Assembly (NCBI RefSeq): GCF_012272815.1
Contig: NZ_JAAWWL010000002.1
Location: forward strand, 836,280 to 900,279
Source: Croceivirga thetidis
GTDB taxonomy: Bacteria; Bacteroidota; Bacteroidia; Flavobacteriales; Flavobacteriaceae
Direction of reading: 5' to 3'
Length of the DNA stretch: 64,000 nt
Position numbers and translations under genes: made by a program. A model generated the notes under the pieces. It worked only from the letters and a program-made list of their open reading frames with translations. It was not told where the DNA came from and did not search any database. Positions 8,052 to 20,103 of the stretch are shown piece by piece (position 1 is the stretch's first letter; each line of letters begins with the position of its first letter).

Positions 8052-9713
8052 CTAACTGTTGGATGTCAAAAGTTCCTTAGCGTGATTTATGGCAGTGGCT
8101 GAAAACTGACTGCCACCAAGCATTTCAGCTAGCTCAGTGATGCGCTCTTCCTCTTTTAGCAATTTTAAATAAGTTGATGTGGAATTTGAGTCTTCCTCTT
8201 TGAATACCTTGTATTGTTGTTTTCCCTGCGCTGCCACTTGAGGTAAATGGGTTATCGAAAAAACCTGCATCGATTTTCCCATCTTTTTCATTATGGCCCC
8301 CATTCTACCTGATATCTCGCCAGAAACCCCTGTGTCAATTTCATCGAACATCAAGGTCGGCAGCTTATCATATTCTGCCAAAATTGATTTAATCACAAGC
8401 ATTATTCTGGATAATTCACCGCCTGAAGCTACTTTTTTCAGCTCACCAAAGTCTGAGCCTTTGTTCGCAGCAAATAAAAAACTTAAATCGTCTTTACCAT
8501 TTTGCCTGAACTCAGGTGATTCATTCAATTCAATATTGAATTTTGCTGCTGACATACCCAGGTTTGCCAGTTCGCTCTCTAAAGATCTACCAAGTGTAGG
8601 AATAATTTCTCGGCGTGCCTTTCGAATTGAAATTGAGATTTTATTCAACTCCTCTTCTTGATTAGCTACACTATTCGATTTTGCTTCAATTTTTGAATCA
8701 ATATTCAATGAATGATCAACCTTCTTTTCAAGATCTCTTTTAATCTCAATTAATTCTTCAATAGAGGTAGTCTGGTGTTTTTTAAGCAAATCATGTAGCA
8801 AACTCAATTGGCTATTCACTTGTTCCAATCGTTGAGGGTCGGGTTCCACCCCTTCACCCAATCGTTCTAAATCAGAAGCAATATCATCAAATTCAATAGT
8901 AACTGAATTTACCCTTTCAAGAATGGCCTCATAATCCTTATTCAACCCAGCTATCTTTGTTAAAGCCTGTTTGAGTTGTAATATTTGAACTAAAATGCCA
9001 TGATTCTCTTCTTGTGACAATTGATTGCCCAAAGCAAGTTGTTCTAAAATAATTTCAACATTATTTAATTGGTCGTACTCTTGTTCGAGTAATTCTTGAA
9101 TCCCTGGTTTTAGATTGGCAGCTTGTAATTCCTCCAGCAAAAAACTATTGTAATCCAATTCCTTTTTTGCCGTTTCTTGTTGCGCTAATAGTAAGTCTAG
9201 CTCTCTTTTTTCTTTTTTGAATTGACTCAGTTTGGATTCAAAATCTGAAAGGAGCTTTCCGTTGTTGGCATAGGCATCAAGCACCTTCATCTGAAATTGA
9301 TTATCTGTCAACAATAAAGTCTGATGTTGTGAATGAATATCCACCAAGCGCCCACCCAATTCTGATAGCACATTTAATGTGACAGGAGAATCATTAATGA
9401 ATGCCCGGGATTTTCCACTGGGTAGAATTTCACGCCTTAAAAGCGTTTGAATTTCAAAATCCAACTCATTTTCGGAGAAAAAACTTTTTAATTGATAATC
9501 TTCAATTGAAAACTCAGCTTCAACAACACATTTTTTATCCTTATCACGAAGTGAAGAAGAATCGGCTCTTTTGCCCAAAACCAATGATAGCGCATCTAAT
9601 AGAATAGACTTCCCTGCCCCAGTTTCACCTGTAATAGTGCTAAAACCACTTTCAAAACTGGTTTCAAGTTCTTCGATTAATGCGTAATTTTTTATTGTAA
9701 GCTGGGTAAGCAT
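8052..9713 (-). CDS. recN: DNA repair protein RecN
   Basis: RecN is an SMC-like ATPase acting in double-strand break repair. The 553-residue protein has N-terminal Walker A GETGAGKS (about residues 30-37), a long central coiled coil rich in Leu, Glu and Lys (about 150-370), and a C-terminal half with the ABC signature KKVASGGELSR, Walker B LMFDEIDTGVSG and an ITHLPQVAA switch motif. Length is standard. It is transcribed from a promoter with a -7 box at 9732-9739. No neighbouring gene belongs to the same process. Confidence 0.96.
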   Translation of the reverse strand: MLTQLTIKNYALIEELETSFESGFSTITGETGAGKSILLDALSLVLGKRADSSSLRDKDKKCVVEAEFSIEDYQLKSFFSENELDFEIQTLLRREILPSGKSRAFINDSPVTLNVLSELGGRLVDIHSQHQTLLLTDNQFQMKVLDAYANNGKLLSDFESKLSQFKKEKRELDLLLAQQETAKKELDYNSFLLEELQAANLKPGIQELLEQEYDQLNNVEIILEQLALGNQLSQEENHGILVQILQLKQALTKIAGLNKDYEAILERVNSVTIEFDDIASDLERLGEGVEPDPQRLEQVNSQLSLLHDLLKKHQTTSIEELIEIKRDLEKKVDHSLNIDSKIEAKSNSVANQEEELNKISISIRKARREIIPTLGRSLESELANLGMSAAKFNIELNESPEFRQNGKDDLSFLFAANKGSDFGELKKVASGGELSRIMLVIKSILAEYDKLPTLMFDEIDTGVSGEISGRMGAIMKKMGKSMQVFSITHLPQVAAQGKQQYKVFKEEDSNSTSTYLKLLKEEERITELAEMLGGSQFSATAINHAKELLTSNS

Positions 9714-9731
9714 GTTGTCCTATTCGGAAGG

Positions 9732-9739
9732 CAAATATA
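9732..9739 (-). promoter_or_regulatory. -7 box of recN promoter (TATATTTG)
   Basis: Exact TAnnTTTG on the minus strand, 18 bases upstream of the recN ATG, implying a leader of roughly 15 bases. Confidence 0.6.
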
Positions 9740-9758
9740 GGACTCGTATTGAAATCAG

Positions 9759-10649
9759 TTAGTATTTAATCTGATTCCAAACCGTAGAATAGAAAGGAGC
9801 TACTTTATTAAGGCTCTCTTTAAGTTTTACAACGTCAATTTTAGGGCCATCTGAAAAAATATTCTGGATTTCCTCGCTTTTGGCATCAAAAAATGTTTGT
9901 ATTAAAAACGCGTTGGGCCTTCTTTTAACAAGACTTTCAAAAAGGCGAATGCTACCGGCCACAATCTGTTTTCCAGTACTATTGTTGTCAGCCATTACAT
10001 CCAAGCCTTTACGGTGGTAGTTGTACATTGCCAAGCGATATTCCCGAAAGGTGTTAGACAACAAATTGTCAATCAATTCATATCTTGTTCGTTCCCCAGT
10101 CTCTTGAGCCCATCCCTGATTTCCAGAACTTTGAGCTTGGGTTACTATATTCCTGGCCTTTTCAAAATACTCGTCACCGCCCTGAAGGGTAAATGTGTCT
10201 GCATCCAAGCCCAAAATAACGTAGATATAGTATGTTACAACACCTACTAAATTCGAATCAAAAGAGTTTGGATTGTACACTAATGGTTCAAATTCTTGAT
10301 ACCGAAAATTAAATGCATTGTCTTTGTAATTGAATATTGGACTTTCGTAAGAAGTATTAAAAACTGGTCGCGAAGATTGAATTTGAATATTGGCTTCGAA
10401 ACGATCGGATTCGTAGTTACTCACCGTAATGAACATGCTACAATTTATTCTTTCGTTTTCTTCAAAAACGCGATCACTCCACTTGGTCTTATTTACGTAA
10501 TCATTTAAAGAACTTTCTAGAGTCTTGAATATTTGTTGATTGGTTTGGTTTACCTGTCCAGAATTCACCACAATTCTACATTCCAACTCCTGACCAAACA
10601 AACGAACTGAACTAAATAAAATAAGGTAAACGAAAATGAAATTACGCAT
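9759..10649 (-). CDS. DUF4835 family protein (PorD-type, type IX secretion associated)
   Basis: The 296-residue protein starts with a signal peptide (MRNFIFVYLILFSS...) and ends in a soluble domain that I recognise as DUF4835, which has also been named PorD and linked to the type IX secretion system; that link is from memory. It should act in the periplasm or at the outer membrane. The start at 10649 overlaps the coaBC end by 8 bases (an alternative start is 10661). It follows bamD-rpoZ-coaBC, an order I believe is conserved in flavobacteria. Confidence 0.75.
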   Translation of the reverse strand: MRNFIFVYLILFSSVRLFGQELECRIVVNSGQVNQTNQQIFKTLESSLNDYVNKTKWSDRVFEENERINCSMFITVSNYESDRFEANIQIQSSRPVFNTSYESPIFNYKDNAFNFRYQEFEPLVYNPNSFDSNLVGVVTYYIYVILGLDADTFTLQGGDEYFEKARNIVTQAQSSGNQGWAQETGERTRYELIDNLLSNTFREYRLAMYNYHRKGLDVMADNNSTGKQIVAGSIRLFESLVKRRPNAFLIQTFFDAKSEEIQNIFSDGPKIDVVKLKESLNKVAPFYSTVWNQIKY

Positions 10650-11850
10650 GTGTTCTGGCAATTATTTCTGCCCAAATATCTGAGGCAACCTCTGCTTTGG
10701 ACTTAAGTTCAAACGTTTTTTCACTTAATTTCTTATCAAGAAAGGTTATTTTATTAGTACTCCTGCCAAATCCTGCACCTTCATCTTCAAGCGTATTTAA
10801 TACTATTGCATCAAGGTTCTTCTTTTTCAACTTCGCCTTCGCATTTTCAATTGCATTATTGGTCTCCAGCGCAAATCCGACTAAAAATTGATTTTCCTTT
10901 TCTTGACCAAGGGAAAGTAAAATGTCTTTTGTTCGTTCAAGCTCTAGTTTGAAATCGTTCCCTGGTTGTTTTTTAAGTTTCTGATTTGAAGGATTTTTAG
11001 GGCGGTAATCAGCAACGGCAGCAGCACTAATAACAAAATCCATCATTTTAAAATGTTCATGAGCAGCCTGATACATTTCTTCCGCTGTCTCAACATTGAC
11101 CAAGCGAATATTAGAATGGGTAATTGACAAATTAGTAGGTCCGGAAACCAACACCACATCAGCTCCTAAATCCGCAGCACATTTTGCCAATTCGTACCCC
11201 ATGGTTCCTGTGGATCTATTTCCTAAAAACCGAACTGGATCTAGGGCTTCGTAGGTCGGCCCAGCGGTTATAAGAACCTTTTTCGTTGACAATGGCAACC
11301 CTGTTGATAGGTGGTTTTCAATAAATGTAATTATATGCTCAGGTTCGGCCATTCGCCCTTCGCCACTAAGACCACTTGCAAGTTCTCCAGATTCAGCAGG
11401 AATCATGACATTCCCAAATTTTTGAAGTTTTTCGAATGAATTTTTTGTGGTTGGATGTTTAAACATATCCAAATCCATAGCGGGGGCAAAGTAAACTGGA
11501 CATTTTGCGGAAAGATAGGTCGCCATTAATAAGTTGTCGCAAGTACCATTCGCCATTTTGGACAAGCTATTCGCTGTAGCAGGCGCAACTATCATCAAAT
11601 CGGCCCAAAGACCCAATTCAACGTGGTTATTCCAAGAAATTGTGCCGTCTTCTTGGTTCACAAAATCCATCATAACAGGATTTTTGGATAACGTTGAAAG
11701 CGTAAGTGGGGAAACAAAAGAGCTGGCGCTTTCCGTCAAAACAATTTTGACTGCTGCACCAGCTTTAATCAATAAACGAACAAGAAATGTTGTTTTGTAG
11801 GCAGCAATCCCTCCGGTAATCCCCAAAAGGATGTTTTTTCCGCCTAGCAT
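10642..11850 (-). CDS. coaBC: Bifunctional CoaBC (phosphopantothenoylcysteine decarboxylase/synthetase)
   Basis: CoaBC joins phosphopantothenate with cysteine and decarboxylates the product, two steps of CoA synthesis. The 402-residue fusion has an N-terminal flavin-dependent decarboxylase domain (ILLGITGGIAAYK, APAMDLDM) and a C-terminal synthetase domain (ITAGPTYEALDPVRFLGNRS, SAAVADYRP, GFALET). The start MLGGKNIL at 11850 is chosen because the rpoZ stop lies directly upstream (1-base gap); a longer frame to 11895 overlaps rpoZ and adds unrelated residues. Confidence 0.95.
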   Translation of the reverse strand: MLGGKNILLGITGGIAAYKTTFLVRLLIKAGAAVKIVLTESASSFVSPLTLSTLSKNPVMMDFVNQEDGTISWNNHVELGLWADLMIVAPATANSLSKMANGTCDNLLMATYLSAKCPVYFAPAMDLDMFKHPTTKNSFEKLQKFGNVMIPAESGELASGLSGEGRMAEPEHIITFIENHLSTGLPLSTKKVLITAGPTYEALDPVRFLGNRSTGTMGYELAKCAADLGADVVLVSGPTNLSITHSNIRLVNVETAEEMYQAAHEHFKMMDFVISAAAVADYRPKNPSNQKLKKQPGNDFKLELERTKDILLSLGQEKENQFLVGFALETNNAIENAKAKLKKKNLDAIVLNTLEDEGAGFGRSTNKITFLDKKLSEKTFELKSKAEVASDIWAEIIARTHA

Positions 11851-11851
11851 A

Positions 11852-12181
11852 CTATTCTGTATCTCGCTCCGTATTTCTGTAGTAAATTTTGTCATCCATC
11901 CATTCCTGAACGGCTAAAGCGTGTGGCTTCGGAAGCTTTTCGTAAAACTTGGAAACTTCTATTTGTTCTTTGTTTTCAAAAACTTCTTCTAAGCTATCAC
12001 TATAGGTTGCGAACTCCTCCAATTTCTCCAATAGCTCTTTCTTAATTTCAGAGTTAATCTGAACCGCTCGTTTTGAAGCTATAGAAATGGCCTCATAGAT
12101 ATTATCCGTTTTTTCGTCAAATTCATTTTTGTTATGAGTGACTGTAGAAACGTGAGCTTTGGTGTTTTTTAAATCCTGCAT
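11852..12181 (-). CDS. rpoZ: RNA polymerase omega / Rpb6-like subunit
   Basis: The 109-residue protein fits the Rpb6/omega family of Bacteroidota: the core contains NIYEAISIASKRAVQIN, equivalent to the omega segment that clamps the beta' C-terminus and aids polymerase assembly. The rest is acidic and poorly conserved. It sits between bamD and coaBC with gaps of 13 and 1 bases, so it is clearly within an operon. The omega assignment rests on the family core and the context, not on long-range similarity. Confidence 0.82.
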   Translation of the reverse strand: MQDLKNTKAHVSTVTHNKNEFDEKTDNIYEAISIASKRAVQINSEIKKELLEKLEEFATYSDSLEEVFENKEQIEVSKFYEKLPKPHALAVQEWMDDKIYYRNTERDTE

Positions 12182-12194
12182 CTATTTGTAATAT

Positions 12195-13019
12195 TTATTT
12201 TGTTATTCCATCCTTTACTTCAACTTCCTTTTGGAGTTTTTTCAAAAGATTATCTGCTTGCTTTTTATATTCTGATTCTGGATACGATTTTAGTAATGCC
12301 TTGTACGCATCCATGGCATTCTCAACACGCTCTTGCTTTTTACTGTAAGTACTGTTAAAAGCTAAATTCGATAGCGCCACTAGTCTTTGGTATAAAGCAT
12401 CTTCCTTGTAAATGGTTCCGGGATTCTCCGAAACAAAATTTTCTAAGGCAGTACCTGCTGCAACATTAAAATCGAGGAGATACAACTCTCCCAGTTTTGC
12501 ATACTGCTTACCAATTTCAAACTGTTTTTTTTGTTTTTTCCTGGCCAACTCTTGTGCCAATGCATTTGCTTCTTCAAAATATTCCGATTCCGGATACGTA
12601 TTGATAAAAACCTGAAGCTTACTAAGTGCCTTTTCGGTATCTGTCTGATCTAAAGAATACTTTGGTGAGAGTTGGTAATAACTTTTAGCTTCTAGAAATG
12701 AGGCTTCTTGAAGTTTATCACTATTCGGATAGGAACGGATAAATCTTTCAAATTGATAACCTGCCAAATAAAAACTTTTTGTTTGGTAATAGGAATTGGC
12801 AAAGAAGAACATTACGCGTTCACCTTGGGGTTTACCGGCATATTTCGGAGCTATTTGTTCGAACAGACGTTTAGCCCTAGTATAATCCCCTTCATTATAG
12901 TACTTCTCCGCTAACTCATATTTAGCTTTGACATCGGTATTCTTGAGTACTTTTTGGTACTCGTTACATGAAGTCAGTAGAAGTAATAGGAGTAAAATTG
13001 GAAAAGTTATCGCCCTCAT
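12195..13019 (-). CDS. bamD: Outer membrane assembly lipoprotein BamD
   Basis: The 274-residue lipoprotein has a signal peptide with lipobox LLTSC, then a series of TPR-like helical repeats (YNEGDYTRAKRLFEQ and similar), matching BamD/YfiO. BamD works with BamA to insert beta-barrel proteins into the outer membrane. The start MRAITF at 13019 gives a compact signal peptide and a short leader after the -7 box at 13036-13043; the ATG at 13031 is only 4 bases past that box. It heads the bamD-rpoZ-coaBC-DUF4835 unit. Confidence 0.88.
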   Translation of the reverse strand: MRAITFPILLLLLLLTSCNEYQKVLKNTDVKAKYELAEKYYNEGDYTRAKRLFEQIAPKYAGKPQGERVMFFFANSYYQTKSFYLAGYQFERFIRSYPNSDKLQEASFLEAKSYYQLSPKYSLDQTDTEKALSKLQVFINTYPESEYFEEANALAQELARKKQKKQFEIGKQYAKLGELYLLDFNVAAGTALENFVSENPGTIYKEDALYQRLVALSNLAFNSTYSKKQERVENAMDAYKALLKSYPESEYKKQADNLLKKLQKEVEVKDGITK

Positions 13020-13035
13020 TTTCAAAAACATTCGG

Positions 13036-13043
13036 CAAAATTA
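13036..13043 (-). promoter_or_regulatory. -7 box of bamD operon promoter (TAATTTTG)
   Basis: Exact TAnnTTTG on the minus strand, 16 bases upstream of the chosen bamD start. The spacing supports initiation at 13019 rather than 13031. Confidence 0.6.
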
Positions 13044-13131
13044 TAAATTATCACTGAATTACTAAAATCGAAAATGCTCATAAATGGGCACAGTTCAAAG
13101 AAGTGTCCTGATTTTTGGGCGAAGTTTAACG

Positions 13132-14022
13132 TTAGGCCTCTACCCTATCCTGCCTATTGAGAAAGCTTCCGATTTTGGATTTAAGAACTCGACTGGCAGG
13201 AACCAATGGTAAACGAACACCACCCGTACAAAGCCCAAGGTGTTCAAAAATTGATTTAATCCCTGCAGGATTTCCCTCTTCAAAAATCAGGTGCATTCCG
13301 TCCAGCATAGCTTGATGAAGTTCGTACGCAGATTCAGAGTTTCCGTTCAATGCGTAAGAAATCATACTCGAAAATTGATTAGGAAGTCCTTGACCTAGAA
13401 CTGAAATTACCCCAGAACCACCAGCCAATACTGTGCTCAAGGCTGTAAAATCGTCACCAGAAATGATATGAAAATCTTCAGGTTTACCTTGCATCAGCTT
13501 ATCTATTTGAATAGGGTCGGCACAAGCCTCCTTTATAGCGATAATGTTCTTAAAATCGCGTGCTAAATGAATTGTAGTTTCCGGCAACATGTTACTGCCT
13601 GTTCTTGATGGAACATTGTATAGAATGATTGGTAGTGGAGAAGCTTCAGAAATTGCTTTAAAATGTTGATATATCCCTTCTTGAGTAGGCTTATTGTACG
13701 CTGGAGAAACTGATAAAATGGCTTGGTAATCCAAAAAGTCAATTGACTTCAAATCCTCAACAACTGCGTGGGTATTGTTTCCACCCACACCAACTACTAA
13801 GGGCAATCGCCCCGCGTTTACCAAAGATACGGTCCGCATTACCAGTTCCTTTTCATCTTTATTTAAGGTTACAGACTCCGCTGTAGTTCCTAAAACAACA
13901 AGATAATCGATACCACCGGCAATATTGAATTCTACTATTTCTTGAAGTGCCTGAACATCAATTGACAAATCCTCCTTAAAAGGCGTTACCAATGCCACGC
14001 CAGTGCCTATAAAACAATCCAT
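13132..14022 (-). CDS. dapA: 4-hydroxy-tetrahydrodipicolinate synthase
   Basis: DapA condenses pyruvate and aspartate semialdehyde, the first committed step to diaminopimelate and lysine. The 296-residue TIM-barrel has the family motifs [17 protein letters not shown] and IIAIKEAC, the latter with the Schiff-base lysine. Length is standard. It is 2 bases downstream of the DUF6913 gene and is likely co-transcribed with it. Another diaminopimelate gene, dapF, is at 28801-29589. Confidence 0.96.
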   Translation of the reverse strand: MDCFIGTGVALVTPFKEDLSIDVQALQEIVEFNIAGGIDYLVVLGTTAESVTLNKDEKELVMRTVSLVNAGRLPLVVGVGGNNTHAVVEDLKSIDFLDYQAILSVSPAYNKPTQEGIYQHFKAISEASPLPIILYNVPSRTGSNMLPETTIHLARDFKNIIAIKEACADPIQIDKLMQGKPEDFHIISGDDFTALSTVLAGGSGVISVLGQGLPNQFSSMISYALNGNSESAYELHQAMLDGMHLIFEEGNPAGIKSIFEHLGLCTGGVRLPLVPASRVLKSKIGSFLNRQDRVEA

Positions 14023-14024
14023 TA

Positions 14025-14555
14025 CTATATTTCTTTCAGAATTTTTAGATACTTCTTTAATTCTGCTTGAAAGGTTTTAATGTCGCCCAATTGACAGTCA
14101 AAAATTAAATCGTTCATTAGATTATCTGCTTCCACTAATCCAACTCTTAACCTAGCATTGACCTTAACCGACATTAACTTAAGAACAAGTCTATCTGCGG
14201 TGTAGTAGTTAATCAAAACATCATAATTACGACCTGCAAATTCTGAAAAATCACCATTCTCAATTGACCCGTTCCAACCCAAATCTTTTTCCACAACAAA
14301 AGGAATCGAGAACATTCCTGCCTTGTCTTCAGATTTTTTATAACCAATGATATTGATGGCATTGGGTTTTAAACCCAACTCTTTTACTAAGGCATTAAAA
14401 GCCTCGGCATTTTTAAATGAGTCCATATCAACAATACAGGCAATGCTGGAAATTCCTTTTTTTTCAGAGAACGGTTTGGGCCTGTTAAGTTCATCTTCGA
14501 GATATTTTTGTCCCGACTTGACCTTGAATTTATCCTGAATTGAGCGAAAAATCAT
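14025..14555 (-). CDS. DUF6913 family protein, function unknown
   Basis: A 176-residue protein that I place in DUF6913, a flavobacterial family of unknown function found next to dapA. It begins [11 protein letters not shown] and shows an alternating alpha/beta pattern with no catalytic motif I recognise and no signal peptide, so it is probably cytoplasmic. A -7 box at 14573-14580 lies inside the longer frame that opens at 14585; transcription from it would exclude that start and supports the one at 14555. Confidence 0.65.
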   Translation of the reverse strand: MIFRSIQDKFKVKSGQKYLEDELNRPKPFSEKKGISSIACIVDMDSFKNAEAFNALVKELGLKPNAINIIGYKKSEDKAGMFSIPFVVEKDLGWNGSIENGDFSEFAGRNYDVLINYYTADRLVLKLMSVKVNARLRVGLVEADNLMNDLIFDCQLGDIKTFQAELKKYLKILKEI

Positions 14556-14572
14556 TCGAAAATGTATTTTCA

Positions 14573-14580
14573 CAAATGTA
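14573..14580 (-). promoter_or_regulatory. -7 box of DUF6913-dapA promoter (TACATTTG)
   Basis: Exact TAnnTTTG on the minus strand, 17 bases upstream of the chosen start at 14555. Confidence 0.55.
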
Positions 14581-14640
14581 GACAATCCCCTTACAAGCTA
14601 CTGCGAAATTATTTCAAACAGTTTGTTGAAAAAATATATG

Positions 14641-14662
14641 GTTTGTTATAAATACAACAAAC
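14641..14662 (-). terminator. Possible weak terminator after the 98-residue orphan gene
   Basis: Seven-bp stem GTTTGTT / AACAAAC with an 8-base loop, followed on the minus strand by CATATATTTTTT. The stem is AT-rich, so strength is doubtful. A further GTTTGTTG copy at 14621-14628 could pair alternatively with CAACAAAC at 14655-14662. Confidence 0.35.
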
Positions 14663-14690
14663 AGAAGCGTGTCGGAGTTCTTATGGACGA

Positions 14691-14987
14691 CTATTTGGAA
14701 CAGAAATAACCCAGTAGTTGCTCAAATTCCATTTCTAAAGCACCCTTACAAAATGGTCTATCGGCCTGTCGGTACCAATAGCTCGCATTCCATTCATCAC
14801 CTTCCTTTCGATGCAAATAAGCATGAATCCATTTTGAATCCGAATCAACCTCTTGATCTACCAATTCATGGGCCTTTTTCCAATCTCCTTTGGCATCGAA
14901 CCAAAGTGATTTTAAGTGTAAGTTGAAATTACTTGGCGGTAGGTTACCTTCTAAACTTTCCTCGAAATGAGCTCTATCTAAATTCAT
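14691..14987 (-). CDS. Small conserved protein of unknown function, 98 residues
   Basis: No signal peptide or membrane segment. The sequence GDWKKAHELV followed by HAYLHRKEGDEWNASYWYRQA resembles a TPR-like helical unit with conserved aromatic residues, and I recall similar roughly 95-residue proteins in distant bacterial groups, though no function is known to me. It lies 10 bases downstream of the M23 peptidase gene on the same strand, so it is likely co-transcribed with it. Coding is supported by the dense, biased pattern of conserved-looking residues. Confidence 0.65.
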   Translation of the reverse strand: MNLDRAHFEESLEGNLPPSNFNLHLKSLWFDAKGDWKKAHELVDQEVDSDSKWIHAYLHRKEGDEWNASYWYRQADRPFCKGALEMEFEQLLGYFCSK

Positions 14988-14997
14988 ACCAGAAATA

Positions 14998-15582
14998 TTA
15001 AGGGCGTAGCCAATTATCAGGATTCAAATAAAACATCTTTTTCCAGCCCTGCACGGCCTCACCATCTCTCAACCAAAAATAAGGAAACGGACTAGTGATG
15101 CTGTAATGTAAATGTGGAGGTGTAAATTTAGCATTTCCGGTATTACCCACGGTACCAATGGTTGTTCCGAGCGAAATTGGCTGCATCGGAAAAGCATTTA
15201 TTTCATCTAAATGGGCATAGTAGTGAAATCGCCATTTAGGACCTAAAACCATAACAGAATTACCACCTTTACCCGAATTCTCGGCAGTATAAATAACCAA
15301 CCCATGGGTAGCAGAGATAACTGGCTTTCCCTTTTTAGCAAAAATATCGATACCCTTATGCGTTATTGAACTCCCCCACGGATAGGCCCAAAACGAATCT
15401 TTTGACCAACTCTGGGTATTTGCCCCGACTACTGGAATTATCATTTTTTGGGGAAGCAAAAAACCAATTAGTAAAACCGCCAACGGCAACCAAAACCATT
15501 TTTTAAAATAGCGGTATCGAACCAAAAAAGCGAATACGCTCAATAGCAAATACCAAAATCTTCTGGTTGTGTTGGTTATCAT
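14998..15582 (-). CDS. M23 family metallopeptidase, membrane anchored
   Basis: The 194-residue protein has an N-terminal hydrophobic anchor (about residues 8-47) and a LytM/M23 domain with zinc ligands in HKGIDIF and HLHYS plus the intervening YYAHLDE. M23 enzymes cleave peptidoglycan cross-bridges or act as activators of amidases. The start MITNTTRRF at 15582 is preferred, since the longer frame from 15645 would overlap the divergent DUF3089 gene and lack a sensible N-terminus. Confidence 0.85.
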   Translation of the reverse strand: MITNTTRRFWYLLLSVFAFLVRYRYFKKWFWLPLAVLLIGFLLPQKMIIPVVGANTQSWSKDSFWAYPWGSSITHKGIDIFAKKGKPVISATHGLVIYTAENSGKGGNSVMVLGPKWRFHYYAHLDEINAFPMQPISLGTTIGTVGNTGNAKFTPPHLHYSITSPFPYFWLRDGEAVQGWKKMFYLNPDNWLRP

Positions 15583-15625
15583 CGCTTTTTCTATTTTAGC
15601 ATCAATGATACAAAACCTCAATTTG

Positions 15626-19211
<3,586 letters not shown>

Positions 19212-19229
19212 TTTTTACTTATTAGGCTT

Positions 19230-20078
19230 CTAAGGTCGAATGCCTTTTAACATTCGAAAATTACCAAAAATATCCTGCTTCAATTCAGTACTTGTAAAAT
19301 CATTATCCACTAATAATTGTTTAGTTTCCTTGCTTAGGTACTGATTGATTTCTAAGTACAAGCACCCTCTTCTATTTAAGTGTTCTAAAGCAAAATCAAC
19401 AATCGCATTATAAAACTTCAATGGGTTTTCATTCGGAACAAAAAGTGCTTGTTGCGGTTCGTATGACTTTACATTGTTTTTCATTTCCTTTTTTTCGAGC
19501 TCACGAACATATGGTGGATTGGAAATTATCACATCAAAATTCAAGTCAGTGTTAAGGTCCAGAATGTCCGCATGAAAAAACTCAATTTCAACATTGTTGA
19601 GTTCAGCATTTTCCCTAGCTATTTTTAACGCTGCTTCAGAAACATCGAGTGCTTGAACTTTTGCATTGGGCAATTCTTTGGCTAAGGCGATTGCGATACA
19701 CCCACTACCAGTTCCAATATCAAGAATATTGATATCGGTTTGTTGACTCCTAAAATCATCGATTACCCAAGAAACCAATTCTTCAGTTTCAGGTCGGGGT
19801 ATAAGAACACTTGGGTCTACTTTTAACTTAAAGTCCAGAAAATAAGTTTCCCCCAATATATACTGTAAGGGTTCTTCTTGCTTAAGCCGTGACAATCCAT
19901 CAAAGAGTGGAGTTTCTTCTTCCTTGCTCAGCGTAAGTTCAGGATTTAAAACCAAGACAAAACGTTCTAAACCCAGATAGTGTTCGAGCATATTGTAGAA
20001 AAAAGAATCCACTTCCGTTTTGGGGAAAAGAGCATCCAATTCATTATGGAAAATGTTTTTGATATCTCGCAACAGCAT
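19230..20078 (-). CDS. prmC: Peptide chain release factor glutamine methyltransferase PrmC
   Basis: PrmC methylates the glutamine of the GGQ motif in release factors RF1 and RF2. The 282-residue protein has the helical N-terminal domain and a class I SAM methyltransferase domain with ILDIGTGSGCIAIAL and the catalytic NPPYV. It is divergent from ribD; the start codons are 25 bases apart, so the two promoters must overlap or lie within the adjacent genes. Confidence 0.95.
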   Translation of the reverse strand: MLLRDIKNIFHNELDALFPKTEVDSFFYNMLEHYLGLERFVLVLNPELTLSKEEETPLFDGLSRLKQEEPLQYILGETYFLDFKLKVDPSVLIPRPETEELVSWVIDDFRSQQTDINILDIGTGSGCIAIALAKELPNAKVQALDVSEAALKIARENAELNNVEIEFFHADILDLNTDLNFDVIISNPPYVRELEKKEMKNNVKSYEPQQALFVPNENPLKFYNAIVDFALEHLNRRGCLYLEINQYLSKETKQLLVDNDFTSTELKQDIFGNFRMLKGIRP

Positions 20079-20091
20079 TTTAATAAACTTC

Positions 20092-20099
20092 TACTTTTG
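20092..20099 (+). promoter_or_regulatory. -7 box of ribD promoter (TACTTTTG)
   Basis: Exact TAnnTTTG. The final G is 4 bases before the GTG start of ribD, which would give an mRNA with practically no leader. Confidence 0.5.
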
Positions 20100-20103
20100 C
20101 AGC

